Assembly (NCBI GenBank): GCA_002050455.1
Contig: MWZA01000147.1
Location: 1 to 32,315, forward strand
From: Acidobacteria bacterium 5-1
GTDB taxonomy: Bacteria; Acidobacteriota; Blastocatellia; Pyrinomonadales; Pyrinomonadaceae
DNA: 32,315 nucleotides
Direction of reading: 5' to 3'
Shown here: piece by piece, positions 1 through 7,990 of the stretch
Layout of the letters: each line of letters opens with the position of its first letter
Position numbering within the stretch: the stretch's first letter is position 1
The notes under the pieces: model-generated
Seen by the model: only the letters and a program-made list of their open reading frames with translations
Databases searched by the model: none
What the model was told of the DNA's origin: nothing
Position numbers and translations under genes: made by a program

Positions 1-1
1 C

Positions 2-691
2 TACAAAGACGGCAAACTTTTTGACGATAACCGCTTTCAGTTTGCGATTGACGGCAACGAAAAACGAACAGGTCTGCGCGTTGCGCGTGGAACAAAATTT
101 AAAGCCGGAGAAGCAATCGGAACATTAAACGCACTGAATCATGTTCATCTTATTGCAGGCAGAAGCGGTGCGGAAATGAATGCTTTGGACGCGCTCACTT
201 TTCCAAATATCACAGACAAGGCTGCGCCGAAAATCGAAAAGGTTTCGCTGTTTGATGAAAACTGGTACGAGATTGAAACCAAAAAAGCGAGAGAACGTAT
301 AAAACTCCACGGAAAAACACGAATTGTGGTTCGCGCCTTTGACCAAATGGACGACAATGCTGACCGCCGAAAACTTGGCGTTTATCAACTCGGTTATCAG
401 ATATTAAAGGGCGAAACGCCGATTATTGATAAAAGAGAAACAATTTCTTTTGCGCGTCTACCCGATTCCAAAACCGTCAAAATAGTTTATGCCAAAGGAA
501 GCAAATCGGGCGCGGCGGGTGAAACGATTTTTAATTATGTTGTTACCAACCAAGCCGGCGGCGATACGGCGCGTGAAGATTTTTTCGACGCAATTAATTT
601 GGAAAATGGAAACTACGTTCTGCGCGTTTTCACGGCAGACTATTTTGGCAATCAAGCATCTGAAGATATAGAAATCACAATCGAAAACTGA
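2..691 (+). CDS. M23-like peptidase, C-terminal part (5' end outside window)
   Basis: The frame is open from base 2 to the stop at 691, so this is the C-terminal 229 residues of a gene starting before the window; the internal ATG at 176 is not the real start. Around bases 100-190 the product reads KAGEAIGTLNALNHVHL followed by GxxxNALDAL. This resembles the end of a LytM/M23 metallopeptidase domain, where the HxH motif supplies a zinc-ligand histidine and an NPxxYL-like segment follows. About 165 further residues lack a motif I recognise and may form a beta-rich C-terminal domain. M23 enzymes usually cut peptidoglycan cross-bridges outside the cytoplasm, but some relatives are inactive. The other zinc ligands would lie upstream and cannot be checked, so activity is unknown. 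It ends 94 bases before the next gene. Confidence 0.55.
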   Translation, partial: YKDGKLFDDNRFQFAIDGNEKRTGLRVARGTKFKAGEAIGTLNALNHVHLIAGRSGAEMNALDALTFPNITDKAAPKIEKVSLFDENWYEIETKKARERIKLHGKTRIVVRAFDQMDDNADRRKLGVYQLGYQILKGETPIIDKRETISFARLPDSKTVKIVYAKGSKSGAAGETIFNYVVTNQAGGDTAREDFFDAINLENGNYVLRVFTADYFGNQASEDIEITIEN

Positions 692-785
692 AATTCCGTT
701 GGTCCATTGTTGATTTGCGGTTAAAATTAAACTGGATTTACCCGAAAGATGAAACTATTTTGCTGCGAAGGTTAAAGGAAATGCT

Positions 786-2591
786 ATGAAATTAAAAGTT
801 TTAACACTGTTTTTTTGTTTGCTGTTCAGCAGTTTTGTTTTGGCAAGTGCTGAAAAAAATGAACCGAAAGCAATTCGCATAACGCCGCCCGCACCATTAT
901 TTACCGAAGTTGAGCGACGAATTGAATTAGCAAAACGCCGTGCGAAAGTCGCCGCAGCGATGTCTGACAACAGCATTATGATTTTGCTGAGCACCGAACC
1001 GAAAATCTACACGGGCGACATTGATTTTATGTATCGGCAGGAGAATAATCTCTATTATTTAACAAATCTGAAACAAAAAAACACTGCTTTGGTTTTGATA
1101 AAAGAAGGCGCAGAGACCAAAGAAATTTTATTTTTGCCAAAACGCAATCCCGCCGCCGAAACTTGGAGCGGCGCGATGTATTCGCGTAATGACGCAGAAA
1201 AAATTTCCGGTATTAAAACCATTACTGATGCCGCCGAATTGAACAATTTTCTGCAATCCGTGAAGGAAAAAAAGCCCTTTCCTTCAAAAGATTCGGCGAT
1301 TTCAAATCCGACTAAAACCGAAAATATTTATCTTTTGCTGCCAATTAATTCTTTTGACAGCGATTCTAAACGTGAATTCCGAAAAGAAATTGATTTTGTA
1401 AGCAGTTTTGCCAAAGTTTCGGTTGATGAAAAAACAAGTAAATACAAGTATGAAACGACTAACGGCGACAAAATCGAAAATGCGCAGCCGATTTTTGCCG
1501 AACTTCGCCTGACAAAATCGCCGGTGGAAATAAAACTTCTCCAACACGCGATTGATATTACCATCGAAGCACTAATGCGTTCGATGGCAATGGTTGAACG
1601 GGCAAATTGGGAATACGAAGTTCAGGCGGAAGTTGAATATACTTTTCGGCGCAGAAACGCTGATTATTGGGGTTATCCGTCAATCGTCGGCTGCGGTCCG
1701 AACGCGACGACTCTGCATTATGAAGAAGCGCAAGGCAAAGTTGAAAAAGGCGATTTGATGTTAATGGACGTTGGCGCGGAATACGACCATTACACGGCGG
1801 ACGTGACGCGCACATTTCCCGTCAATGGAAAATTTACCAAAGAACAAGCCGAAATATACAAAATTGTTTATGACGCACAGGAAGCGGCGGCAAAGGCAAT
1901 AAAACCGGGCGCAAAATTTAATCAACCGAAACGGGCGGCGACGGAAACCATCGAACGCGGATTAGCCAGACTCGGATTGATAACCGAACTCGGCGCATTT
2001 GTTCCCAGCACTGTTCAGGAAGTGCCGGACGGAAAAGGCGGAAAACGGATTGTCGGAATTCCTCAATACGCGCTGTGGTTTATGCACGGCTGGGGACATT
2101 GGCTCGGAATGAATGTCCACGATGTCGGCGACTACGACAAGCCTTTTAAAGCGGGAATGGTTACAACGAATGAACCCGGCATTTATATTCGTGAAAACGC
2201 TCTGGATTATTTGCCCGACACGCCCGCGAATAAAGAATTTATTGCAAAAGTTCGTCCGGCATTTGAAAAATATAAAAACATCGGCGTTAGAATCGAAGAC
2301 GATATGCTCGTTACCGATAAGGGCGTGGAATGGATGACGAAAGCATTACCGCGTTCTATCGCCGACATCGAAGCGTTTATGGCGAAAGCGTCGAAAGAGA
2401 TGAATTACAGCCGTTTGCCGCCGACAAATCCGCGATTTGCTTTTTTGAGTTATAATAACGATTTGAGTTGGAAATCTTTTGCAGCCAATAATTTTTTGAG
2501 TGGAAAAACGATGCGGCGCGGCTGGATTTACTCTGAAAAAAGCGCGGCATATTCGGATTTGAACCACGCCGAACATTCACATGGCGAATAG
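786..2591 (+). CDS. Secreted aminopeptidase P family protein (M24B)
   Basis: A 601-residue Xaa-Pro aminopeptidase-like metalloprotease, expected to remove an N-terminal residue preceding proline. Residues 1-22 form a signal peptide (basic start, Leu/Phe core, cut near LASA), so it acts outside the cytoplasm. An AMP_N-type domain covers about 40-240 and the pita-bread M24 domain about 250-540. All five metal ligands are visible: D328 (MDVG), D339 (ADVT), H438 (GHWLG), E463 (NEPG) and E504 (IEDD). The D-D spacing of 11 equals that of E. coli PepP. The roughly 60-residue tail and a longer loop before H438 make it larger than the cytoplasmic enzyme (about 440 residues). The start has an AAAGGAA ribosome site just upstream. 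It stands alone, with no operon partner. Confidence 0.9.
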   Translation: MKLKVLTLFFCLLFSSFVLASAEKNEPKAIRITPPAPLFTEVERRIELAKRRAKVAAAMSDNSIMILLSTEPKIYTGDIDFMYRQENNLYYLTNLKQKNTALVLIKEGAETKEILFLPKRNPAAETWSGAMYSRNDAEKISGIKTITDAAELNNFLQSVKEKKPFPSKDSAISNPTKTENIYLLLPINSFDSDSKREFRKEIDFVSSFAKVSVDEKTSKYKYETTNGDKIENAQPIFAELRLTKSPVEIKLLQHAIDITIEALMRSMAMVERANWEYEVQAEVEYTFRRRNADYWGYPSIVGCGPNATTLHYEEAQGKVEKGDLMLMDVGAEYDHYTADVTRTFPVNGKFTKEQAEIYKIVYDAQEAAAKAIKPGAKFNQPKRAATETIERGLARLGLITELGAFVPSTVQEVPDGKGGKRIVGIPQYALWFMHGWGHWLGMNVHDVGDYDKPFKAGMVTTNEPGIYIRENALDYLPDTPANKEFIAKVRPAFEKYKNIGVRIEDDMLVTDKGVEWMTKALPRSIADIEAFMAKASKEMNYSRLPPTNPRFAFLSYNNDLSWKSFAANNFLSGKTMRRGWIYSEKSAAYSDLNHAEHSHGE

Positions 2592-2676
2592 ATTTTAAAT
2601 AAGCAGATGTCAGTTTGCGCTTAGATTACCGCGCCGGTTTCTGCGGTTTGTCAACTGGCTTTTGCCGACTGTTTTG

Positions 2677-2700
2677 ACTTAAGGTTAGAAAAACTTAAGG
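2677..2700. promoter_or_regulatory. Direct repeat ACTTAAGG x2, candidate operator
   Basis: ACTTAAGG occurs at 2677-2684 and 2693-2700, 16 bases apart, each with the palindromic core CTTAAG, in the 139-base gap before the lipid kinase start at 2731. A TTGACT at 2675-2680 overlaps the first copy but no good -10 follows at normal spacing. Operator function is inference only. The rest of the gap shows nothing else I can name. Confidence 0.25.
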
Positions 2701-2730
2701 CTGTCTAATTGAATTTAGGACGCGCTTGAT

Positions 2731-3717
2731 TTGTCAAATAAAACAAAGACATCATCTTCGAGCAACGGAAATAATTTATTACCGCTTGTCATCGTCAATC
2801 CGAAATCGGCGGCAGGTTCGACCCAATCGCGCTGGGCGAACAACGCCAGCGATTTGCGGGCGCATTTCGGCGCGTTCAGCGTCGCCTTTACAAAAAAACC
2901 GGGCGACGGAATTGAGCTGGCAAAAAGAGCCGTCGAAACGGGCAGGAAATTTATCATCGCTTGCGGCGGCGACGGCACAATCAATGAAGTTGCCAACGGT
3001 ATTTTGCAAACGGGCGAAACGGTTGAACTAGGCATTTTCCCGTCAGGAACAGGCGGCGATTTTCGGCGGACTTTGAGAATTCCTTCAACTGCGAGAGATG
3101 TGGCGAGAAGTTTGCGTGAAGGCGTTACAAAAACAATTGATGTCGGAAAAGTTACGTTTTTTAATCACGAAAGCGAGCAAGTTTCGCGTTATTTTCTGAA
3201 TGTCTCATCATTCGGATTGAGCGCGGCAATCAACGAAAGAGTCAAATCTCAAAATATGTTCAAATGGCTGCCGGGCAATATGCTTAGCGGAAAGTCTAAT
3301 TTCGCGTTTTCGACTTTACAAGAAGTTTTAGAAACGGAATTTATCACGGTTCGCGTCAAAATTGACGGCAATGACGAAAAAATTTTGAATACGATAAATT
3401 TCTGCGTGGCAAACGCACGCTATTTCGGCGGCGGAATGAAAATCGCCCCCGAAGCAAAGATAAATGACGGATTTTTGGACGTTATCAATATCGGCGACAT
3501 CAAAACCGCGAAAATTTTATTAAATGCTTATAAACTTTATAACGGTTCGCATTTGAGTTTGGAAGAAGTTAAAAGCACTCTGGCGAAAAGAATCGAAGTC
3601 GCATCATTGAAAGAAAATCAGACAATTTTTATTGAAACCGACGGCGAATTGCCAGGCAAATTACCTGCAATTTATGAAATTATTCCTAATGCGTTAAAAA
3701 TCCGAGTTCCTAACTAA
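2731..3717 (+). CDS. Diacylglycerol kinase family lipid kinase (YegS/BmrU type)
   Basis: A 328-residue DAGK_cat protein that should phosphorylate a lipid hydroxyl (diacylglycerol or a related lipid) with ATP at the inner face of the membrane. The family signature is complete: PLVIVNPKSAAGST near residue 13, the nucleotide loop ACGGDGTINEV near 75, GIFPSGTGGDFRRTL near 100, and the C-terminal lobe motif GGGMKIAPEAKINDGFLDV near 235. The start is TTG at 2731 with AGGA at 2717-2720. No ATG occurs in frame before the conserved core, so the TTG is preferred though the spacing is a little long. The acyl-activating fusion gene follows after a heptad hairpin. The pair suggests phospholipid or lipid-recycling work, but the exact lipid cannot be read from sequence. 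Confidence 0.88.
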   Translation: MSNKTKTSSSSNGNNLLPLVIVNPKSAAGSTQSRWANNASDLRAHFGAFSVAFTKKPGDGIELAKRAVETGRKFIIACGGDGTINEVANGILQTGETVELGIFPSGTGGDFRRTLRIPSTARDVARSLREGVTKTIDVGKVTFFNHESEQVSRYFLNVSSFGLSAAINERVKSQNMFKWLPGNMLSGKSNFAFSTLQEVLETEFITVRVKIDGNDEKILNTINFCVANARYFGGGMKIAPEAKINDGFLDVINIGDIKTAKILLNAYKLYNGSHLSLEEVKSTLAKRIEVASLKENQTIFIETDGELPGKLPAIYEIIPNALKIRVPN

Positions 3718-3718
3718 A

Positions 3719-3800
3719 ATGGTAAATGGTAAATGGTAAGTGGTTAATCGAGGTTTTTCGCCATTTACCATTTACCATTTACCATTTACTATTTACTATT
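3719..3800. repeat. Heptad hairpin element 1 (unit ATGGTAA)
   Basis: The left arm 3719-3743 is tandem ATGGTAA units. The right arm 3761-3785 is its reverse complement with 24 of 25 positions pairing across a 17-base loop, and two further TTACTAT-like units run to 3800. It fills the whole gap between the stop of the lipid kinase (3717) and the ATG at 3801. See elements 2-6 for the same architecture with other words. Confidence 0.85.
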
Positions 3801-6542
3801 ATGAACAACTCTTTTGTCCAACTAATCATTGATGCCGCCGAATCACACGCCGATAAAAGGGCGATGGAAATCATCGGCGTTGAAGGCACGAAATATACTT
3901 TCGGCGAGATGCTCGACGCGATTCGGAGCATCGCTTTTCGGCTCGAAAAAGAAGGTATCGCGTTTGGCGATAGAGTTGCGCTGATTGGCGAAAACCATCC
4001 GCGTTGGGCAATTGCTTATTTCGGCATCCTTTATCGCGGCGCGGTTTGTGTACCGATTGACCCGCACGGCGAGATTGAAACAATCACGAATTTTCTCGAA
4101 AACTCGGAAGTTAAAATGGCGTTTATCGGTGAGGATTTTATTGACCATTTTCACAAGGTCGAAGAAAATCTCGGCAGAAAAATTCCCGTCGTCGTTTTAC
4201 AAGACGCGGAATTAAATAACGGTTTTCAAAGTTTTTCCGATTGGGCAAGCACAAAACGTCCGCCGGATTTTGATAAACAAGCACCGCCCGCCAAACCCGA
4301 AGACATGGCGGTTTTGATTTACACTTCGGGAACGACCGGCACACCGAAAGGTGTTCCGCTGACACACGGCAACATTTATTATGAAACGCAGGGCTGTCAG
4401 GAAGTAATGAATGTTTCCGAAAACGAAGTTGTTTTGAGCGTTCTGCCGCTTTTTCACGTTTTCGCGCAGGTTATTAATTTATGGGTTATCGCCAGCATCG
4501 GCGCACGGGTTTGTTACGTCAAAGAACTCGCGCCCGCCGAACTTACACGAGCTTTTGAAACAAAGGAAATCACAATGCTGACGGGCGTTCCGCGCCTCTG
4601 GTATCTCTTCCACAAAAAGATTTTTGACGGCGTTGCCGCGCAATCCTTCTCTGTTCGCTGGCTCTTCGACAAAATGCTCAAATTTAACTTTTTCCTGCGC
4701 GAAAAGTTCAACATCAGTCTCGGCAAAAAGTTATTCGGCAAAGTTCACGAAGGTTTCGGCGGAAAACTCGCCATCACGATTTCCGCCGGTTCGCGCTTTG
4801 ACGAAAAAATTGCCAAAGATTATTACGCGCTTGGTTTTACAATGATTCAAGGCTACGGTTTGACGGAAACCTGCGGCGCGGTTACGTCCACGCGATTTGA
4901 AAACAGTTCTGTCGGCTCAGTCGGCAAGGCGGTTAATTATGCCGAAATAAAACTCGGCGAACCAAACGACGACGGCGCGGGCGAAGTCTTGATAAAAGGC
5001 AAAATGGTTTTTAGCGGTTATTATAAAAATCCCGAAGCAACCGAAGGCGCGTTCACCGAAGACGGCTGGTTTAAGTCCGGCGATTTGGGGAAAATTGACG
5101 AAAACGGCGACCTTTTTATCGTCGGACGTTCAAAGGATGTGATTGTTTTGCCGAACGGAAAAAACATTCACCCCGAAGATTTGGAAGTTCATTACGCGAA
5201 AACGCCGTTAGTTGAAGAAATCTGCATTCTCGGCGTGAAGGATGAAAATTCGGCAATGGCTGGCGCGGAAAAACTGATTGCCATCGCCGTGCCTGATTTT
5301 GCTTATTTGAAACAAAATAGTATCGCCAATTCGCGCGAAGCGATTCGCCACGAGCTTGATTCCTTGGGTCGCTCGCTGCCCGAATATCAGCGCGTCAGAG
5401 ATTACGTCGTGCGTTCCGAACCGCTTCCGCGCACGGCGACGCGTAAAATCAAACGCTTTCAGCTGCAAAAGGAAATCGCCGAAAACGGTTATGACAACAA
5501 GTCTTCGCCCGACAAAAAGCGGCGGGAATTTACCGACCAAGACAACGCGATGCTCGATTCAAACGTCGGCAAATCTCTCATCAAAGCCATTAAGCAGAAC
5601 ACAAAAGACGTTGAAAAAATTCATCCAGAAATGAGTCTTGAAATTGATTTGGGACTCGATTCACTTTCGCGGGCGGAAATTTTCGCCGCGCTTGAGCAAA
5701 ACTTTAATATCGAATTTGATTCGGACAAAGCCGCCAACGCCTTAACCGTCGGCGAAGTCATCAAACTGACGCAGGAATACACGGGAAGCGCAAACGCGGA
5801 AATTGTCGCCGCCGATTTTGATTGGGGCGATATTGTCAGAAACGCCGAAGCGGGCGAAAATCTGCCCGAAATTCAAATTATTTTGAATAAATCCGCTTTT
5901 TCAAATTGGATTGTCTTTTCCGCCTTCAAATTCTTTAATTTTATTTTCAAAATCTTTTTGAGTTTGGAAGTTTCGGGACTCGAAGAACTCAAAAAGATAA
6001 AACGTCCCTTTTTGATTTGCCCGAATCATCAAAGCTACATTGACCCGTTTGTCGTTTCCTCAAACTTTGACTACGAAATATTTACAAATTCCTTCGCCGT
6101 CGGCGCAACCGAATTTTTCCAAAGTTCGTTTATGAAATCCATCGCCAGATTATTAAATACTGTTCCGATTGACCCCGACGCGCAATTGCTGAAAGCGATG
6201 AAAGCGGGCGCAGTCGGCTTAAAACACGGTAAAATTCTCAACATCTTTCCCGAAGGTGAACGCGCTTTTGACGGCGAACTCCACAGCTTCAAAAAAGGCG
6301 CGGCGATTCTGGCAGCCGAACTCGATTTACCGATTGTTCCCGTTGCGCTTGACGGTTTATACAAAGTTTGGGCGCGTGATTCCAATAAAATAAGTTTAGC
6401 GAAAGTAAAGGTTCGTTTCGGCAAACCTTTTTACGCCAAAGATGTAATTGACGCGAAAATGGAAGACGAAGCGAAATATGAAGCCGTAACCGCATATTTG
6501 AAAGCGGAAATCGCAGCAATGATTGACGAAATGCGTAAATAA
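3801..6542 (+). CDS. Adenylation-ACP-acyltransferase fusion (acyl-ACP synthetase / PlsC-like)
   Basis: A 913-residue three-domain fusion. About 1-500 is an ANL adenylation domain (AMP motif YTSGTTGTPKG near 173; GYGLTE near 350; GWFKSGDLG near 425) that activates a fatty acid. About 580-660 is an acyl carrier domain, with S621 in GLDSLSR as predicted phosphopantetheine site. About 700-910 is a PlsC-type acyltransferase with NHQSYID (H743, D748) and FPEGERAF near 816, preceded by a hydrophobic stretch that may hold it to the membrane. The likely route is fatty acid to acyl-AMP, to its own ACP, to a lysophospholipid or glycerol-phosphate acceptor. E. coli Aas joins the two enzyme domains in the opposite order and lacks the ACP. 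The frame opens at 3726, but those 25 extra codons are pure heptad repeat, so I use the ATG at 3801. No clear ribosome site precedes it. Confidence 0.87.
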   Translation: MNNSFVQLIIDAAESHADKRAMEIIGVEGTKYTFGEMLDAIRSIAFRLEKEGIAFGDRVALIGENHPRWAIAYFGILYRGAVCVPIDPHGEIETITNFLENSEVKMAFIGEDFIDHFHKVEENLGRKIPVVVLQDAELNNGFQSFSDWASTKRPPDFDKQAPPAKPEDMAVLIYTSGTTGTPKGVPLTHGNIYYETQGCQEVMNVSENEVVLSVLPLFHVFAQVINLWVIASIGARVCYVKELAPAELTRAFETKEITMLTGVPRLWYLFHKKIFDGVAAQSFSVRWLFDKMLKFNFFLREKFNISLGKKLFGKVHEGFGGKLAITISAGSRFDEKIAKDYYALGFTMIQGYGLTETCGAVTSTRFENSSVGSVGKAVNYAEIKLGEPNDDGAGEVLIKGKMVFSGYYKNPEATEGAFTEDGWFKSGDLGKIDENGDLFIVGRSKDVIVLPNGKNIHPEDLEVHYAKTPLVEEICILGVKDENSAMAGAEKLIAIAVPDFAYLKQNSIANSREAIRHELDSLGRSLPEYQRVRDYVVRSEPLPRTATRKIKRFQLQKEIAENGYDNKSSPDKKRREFTDQDNAMLDSNVGKSLIKAIKQNTKDVEKIHPEMSLEIDLGLDSLSRAEIFAALEQNFNIEFDSDKAANALTVGEVIKLTQEYTGSANAEIVAADFDWGDIVRNAEAGENLPEIQIILNKSAFSNWIVFSAFKFFNFIFKIFLSLEVSGLEELKKIKRPFLICPNHQSYIDPFVVSSNFDYEIFTNSFAVGATEFFQSSFMKSIARLLNTVPIDPDAQLLKAMKAGAVGLKHGKILNIFPEGERAFDGELHSFKKGAAILAAELDLPIVPVALDGLYKVWARDSNKISLAKVKVRFGKPFYAKDVIDAKMEDEAKYEAVTAYLKAEIAAMIDEMRK

Positions 6543-6545
6543 TTT

Positions 6546-6637
6546 ATGACAAACAAACTCTTTTACGGCGACAATCTCAATGTTTTGCAACGTTCGTCCG
6601 CGACGAAATAGTTAAACTTTGCTATATTGACTTGCCG
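6546..6637 (+). pseudogene. DNA methyltransferase 5' fragment, copy A
   Basis: Starting three bases after the preceding stop, ATG opens MTNKLFYGDNLNVLQR and then hits TAG at 6609-6611. One missing base near 6592 causes this; restoring it gives FVRDEIVKLCYIDLPF, the N-terminus of a beta-type site-specific DNA methyltransferase, with the catalytic DPPF degraded to DLPF. Homology then stops and the antitoxin promoter begins. The piece matches 7138-7225 with about 10 differences in 88 positions. It is a dead remnant, either of a duplication around the toxin-antitoxin pair or of a second, related methyltransferase. Confidence 0.75.
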
Positions 6638-6638
6638 T

Positions 6639-6666
6639 TTATTGAAGACAAACAATTTGGTATAAT
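6639..6666 (+). promoter_or_regulatory. Candidate promoter of the toxin-antitoxin pair
   Basis: A perfect TATAAT at 6661-6666 lies 9 bases before the antitoxin ATG (6676), with a weak TTATTG at 6639-6644 after a 16-base spacer. Transcription from it would begin within a few bases of the ATG, and no ribosome site is present, so the antitoxin message would be leaderless or nearly so. Confidence 0.5.
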
Positions 6667-6675
6667 CAAGCAGTT

Positions 6676-6879
6676 ATGACAGATATACAATATATTTCAG
6701 ACGCAAACGGCAATCCGGTCGGTGTTATTGTACCGATAGAAATTTGGCACGAAATTGAATCGGAAAAGGAAACCGCATATTTGTTAAAAAGCGAAGCGAT
6801 GAAAAAGCGTTTATTGGAAGCTAAAGAACGAAAAGAAGGAATTGGTTTTGAGGAAGCCTGTGAGAAACTTGGAGTTTGA
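6676..6879 (+). CDS. Antitoxin of a YoeB-type toxin-antitoxin pair
   Basis: A 67-residue protein with an N-terminal half containing NGNPVGVIVPIEIWHEIE and a charged helical C-terminal half. This is the usual layout of Phd/RelB-type antitoxins: an N-terminal dimer and DNA-binding part and a C-terminal arm that wraps the toxin. It should neutralise the downstream toxin and repress their shared promoter. Its last 20 bases overlap the toxin start, which supports coupled translation and excess antitoxin. No Shine-Dalgarno is visible; a perfect -10 box sits 9 bases upstream of the ATG. Family assignment is by pattern and by its partner, so the exact subfamily is uncertain. Confidence 0.82.
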   Translation: MTDIQYISDANGNPVGVIVPIEIWHEIESEKETAYLLKSEAMKKRLLEAKERKEGIGFEEACEKLGV

Positions 6880-7117
6880 CATTGCGGCATTTGAAGATTT
6901 GGCTTGGTGGATAAAACAAGACCGCGCCAAAGCCTTACGCATTGTCAGTTTGGTTAAAGAAATAGAGCGCGAACCATTCGCTGGCATCGGCAAACCCGAA
7001 CCGCTCAAACACGAATTTGCCGGTTGCTGGTCAAGACGCATTGATAAAGAACACCGCCTTGTCTATCAAGTTACCAAAGACAAAATCAGAATACTTGCTT
7101 GTCGTTATCATTATTGA
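6860..7117 (+). CDS. Txe/YoeB family mRNA-cleaving toxin
   Basis: An 85-residue toxin from GTG at 6860, which has GAGGA just before it and overlaps the antitoxin by 20 bases; the frame opens at TTG 6842 but that start has no support. E. coli YoeB has 84 residues with catalytic E46, R65, H83 and Y84. The same residues appear here one place later: E47, R66, H84 and Y85 in KPEP, EHRLVY and CRYHY. The toxin should cleave mRNA on the ribosome when antitoxin is lost. All key residues are present and no frameshift is seen, so the pair is probably functional. It lies between two diverged copies of a methyltransferase 5' end. Confidence 0.9.
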   Translation: MRNLEFDIAAFEDLAWWIKQDRAKALRIVSLVKEIEREPFAGIGKPEPLKHEFAGCWSRRIDKEHRLVYQVTKDKIRILACRYHY

Positions 7118-7134
7118 AATTTTGGAGATGATTG

Positions 7135-7512
7135 AATAAACAATCTCTTTTACGGCGACAATCTCGATGTTTTGCGGCGATTCGTCCGCGATGAAACAGT
7201 TAAACTTTGCTACATTGACCCGCCGCCGAATTCCAAGCGCAACTACAATCAATTTACAACAACATCGGCGGTGAAGACCGCGCACAGGCGCAAGCCTTTA
7301 CCGATACGTGGACGTGGGACGACCACGCCAACATTTGTTTCGACGAGATTCTGACGAATAAAAACGGCGTGCAGACGCAGCAGTCAATCGCGCTGATAAA
7401 GGGTTTGGAGAAAGTTTTGGGCAAAGGCGCGTTGTTCGCCTATCTGGTTTCGATGACCATCCGCATCGCCGAGATTCACCGCGCGCTTAGACAGAAAGAT
7501 TTGTTTCGTTGA
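7135..7512 (+). pseudogene. DNA methyltransferase N-terminal part, copy B (frameshifted, cut)
   Basis: The reading NNLFYGDNLDVLRRFVRDE...LCYIDPP is the N-terminus of a type III-like beta-class DNA methyltransferase. The start codon is lost (TGA ATA AAC). The catalytic DPPF is DPPP at about 7218-7229. A single missing A near 7251 shifts the frame; correcting it gives NIGGEDRAQAQAF, TDTWTWDDHAN and AYLVSMTIRIAEIHRALRQK up to TGA 7510-7512. In intact relatives this segment continues into the central methyltransferase region, which is absent here. The matching C-terminal part lies at 9321-9914, so the gene was split by about 1.8 kb of inserted DNA. Not functional. Confidence 0.82.
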
Positions 7513-7522
7513 TAATTGATTT

Positions 7523-7990
7523 ATGCAACTCGTCGGCACACGCGCCAAACCTTTTATTAAATGGGCTGGCGGCAAAACACAGCTTTTGCCCGAAATTCAA
7601 GCGCGCCTGCCTTTTGAAATCGGCGTCGGACGAATCAAACGCTACATTGAACCTTTCATCGGCGGCGGCGCGGTTTTCTTCAGCTTCGCGCAATTTTACA
7701 ACCTCGAAGAAATAATCATCTCCGACATCAACACCGAATTACTAATCGTTTACAAAACCGTTAAAGAAGATGTCGAAGGCTTGATTGAACAACTCAACCG
7801 ACTCAAGAAAAGATTCTTTTCAAACGCGGAACGCGAAACTTTCTTTTACGAACAGCGCGATTTGTTCAACCGCAATGTTTCGGAAATAAAACTTACGCAT
7901 TTTCGCGCCAATTGGATTCCGCGAGCGGCGCAGTTTATTTTCTTAAACCGCACCTGCTTTAACGGCTTTTATCGCACAAATTCTAAATGA
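7523..7990 (+). pseudogene. Dam-like D12-class adenine methylase, truncated
   Basis: 155 residues with the SAM-binding start of a Dam/D12 N6-adenine methyltransferase: KPFIKWAGGKTQLL near residue 9 and YIEPFIGGGAVFF near 45. The reading reaches NRTCFNGFYRTNSK, a well-conserved stretch in full enzymes, and stops at TGA 7988-7990. The family is usually 260-290 residues and has its catalytic DPPY after this point, so the protein lacks its active site and is almost certainly dead. The truncation falls exactly where the next ATG (7987) starts, overlapping by 4 bases as ATGA. Base composition changes sharply there: 35 of 60 G+C in line 7621-7680 against 18 of 60 in 8041-8100. Confidence 0.83.

Noticed and set aside
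3726-3800. N-terminal extension of the adenylation fusion from ATG 3726
   Set aside because: The 25 extra codons are entirely heptad hairpin sequence (reads such as LPFTIYHLLFTI). The conserved domain starts only after ATG 3801.
3719-3800. CRISPR array
   Set aside because: The repeats are 7 bases, contiguous and inverted around a loop, with no spacers and no cas genes.
6551-7225. Simple target-site duplication of an insertion sequence around the toxin-antitoxin pair
   Set aside because: The repeats are about 88 bases, only about 88 percent identical and coding; no transposase or terminal inverted repeats are present.
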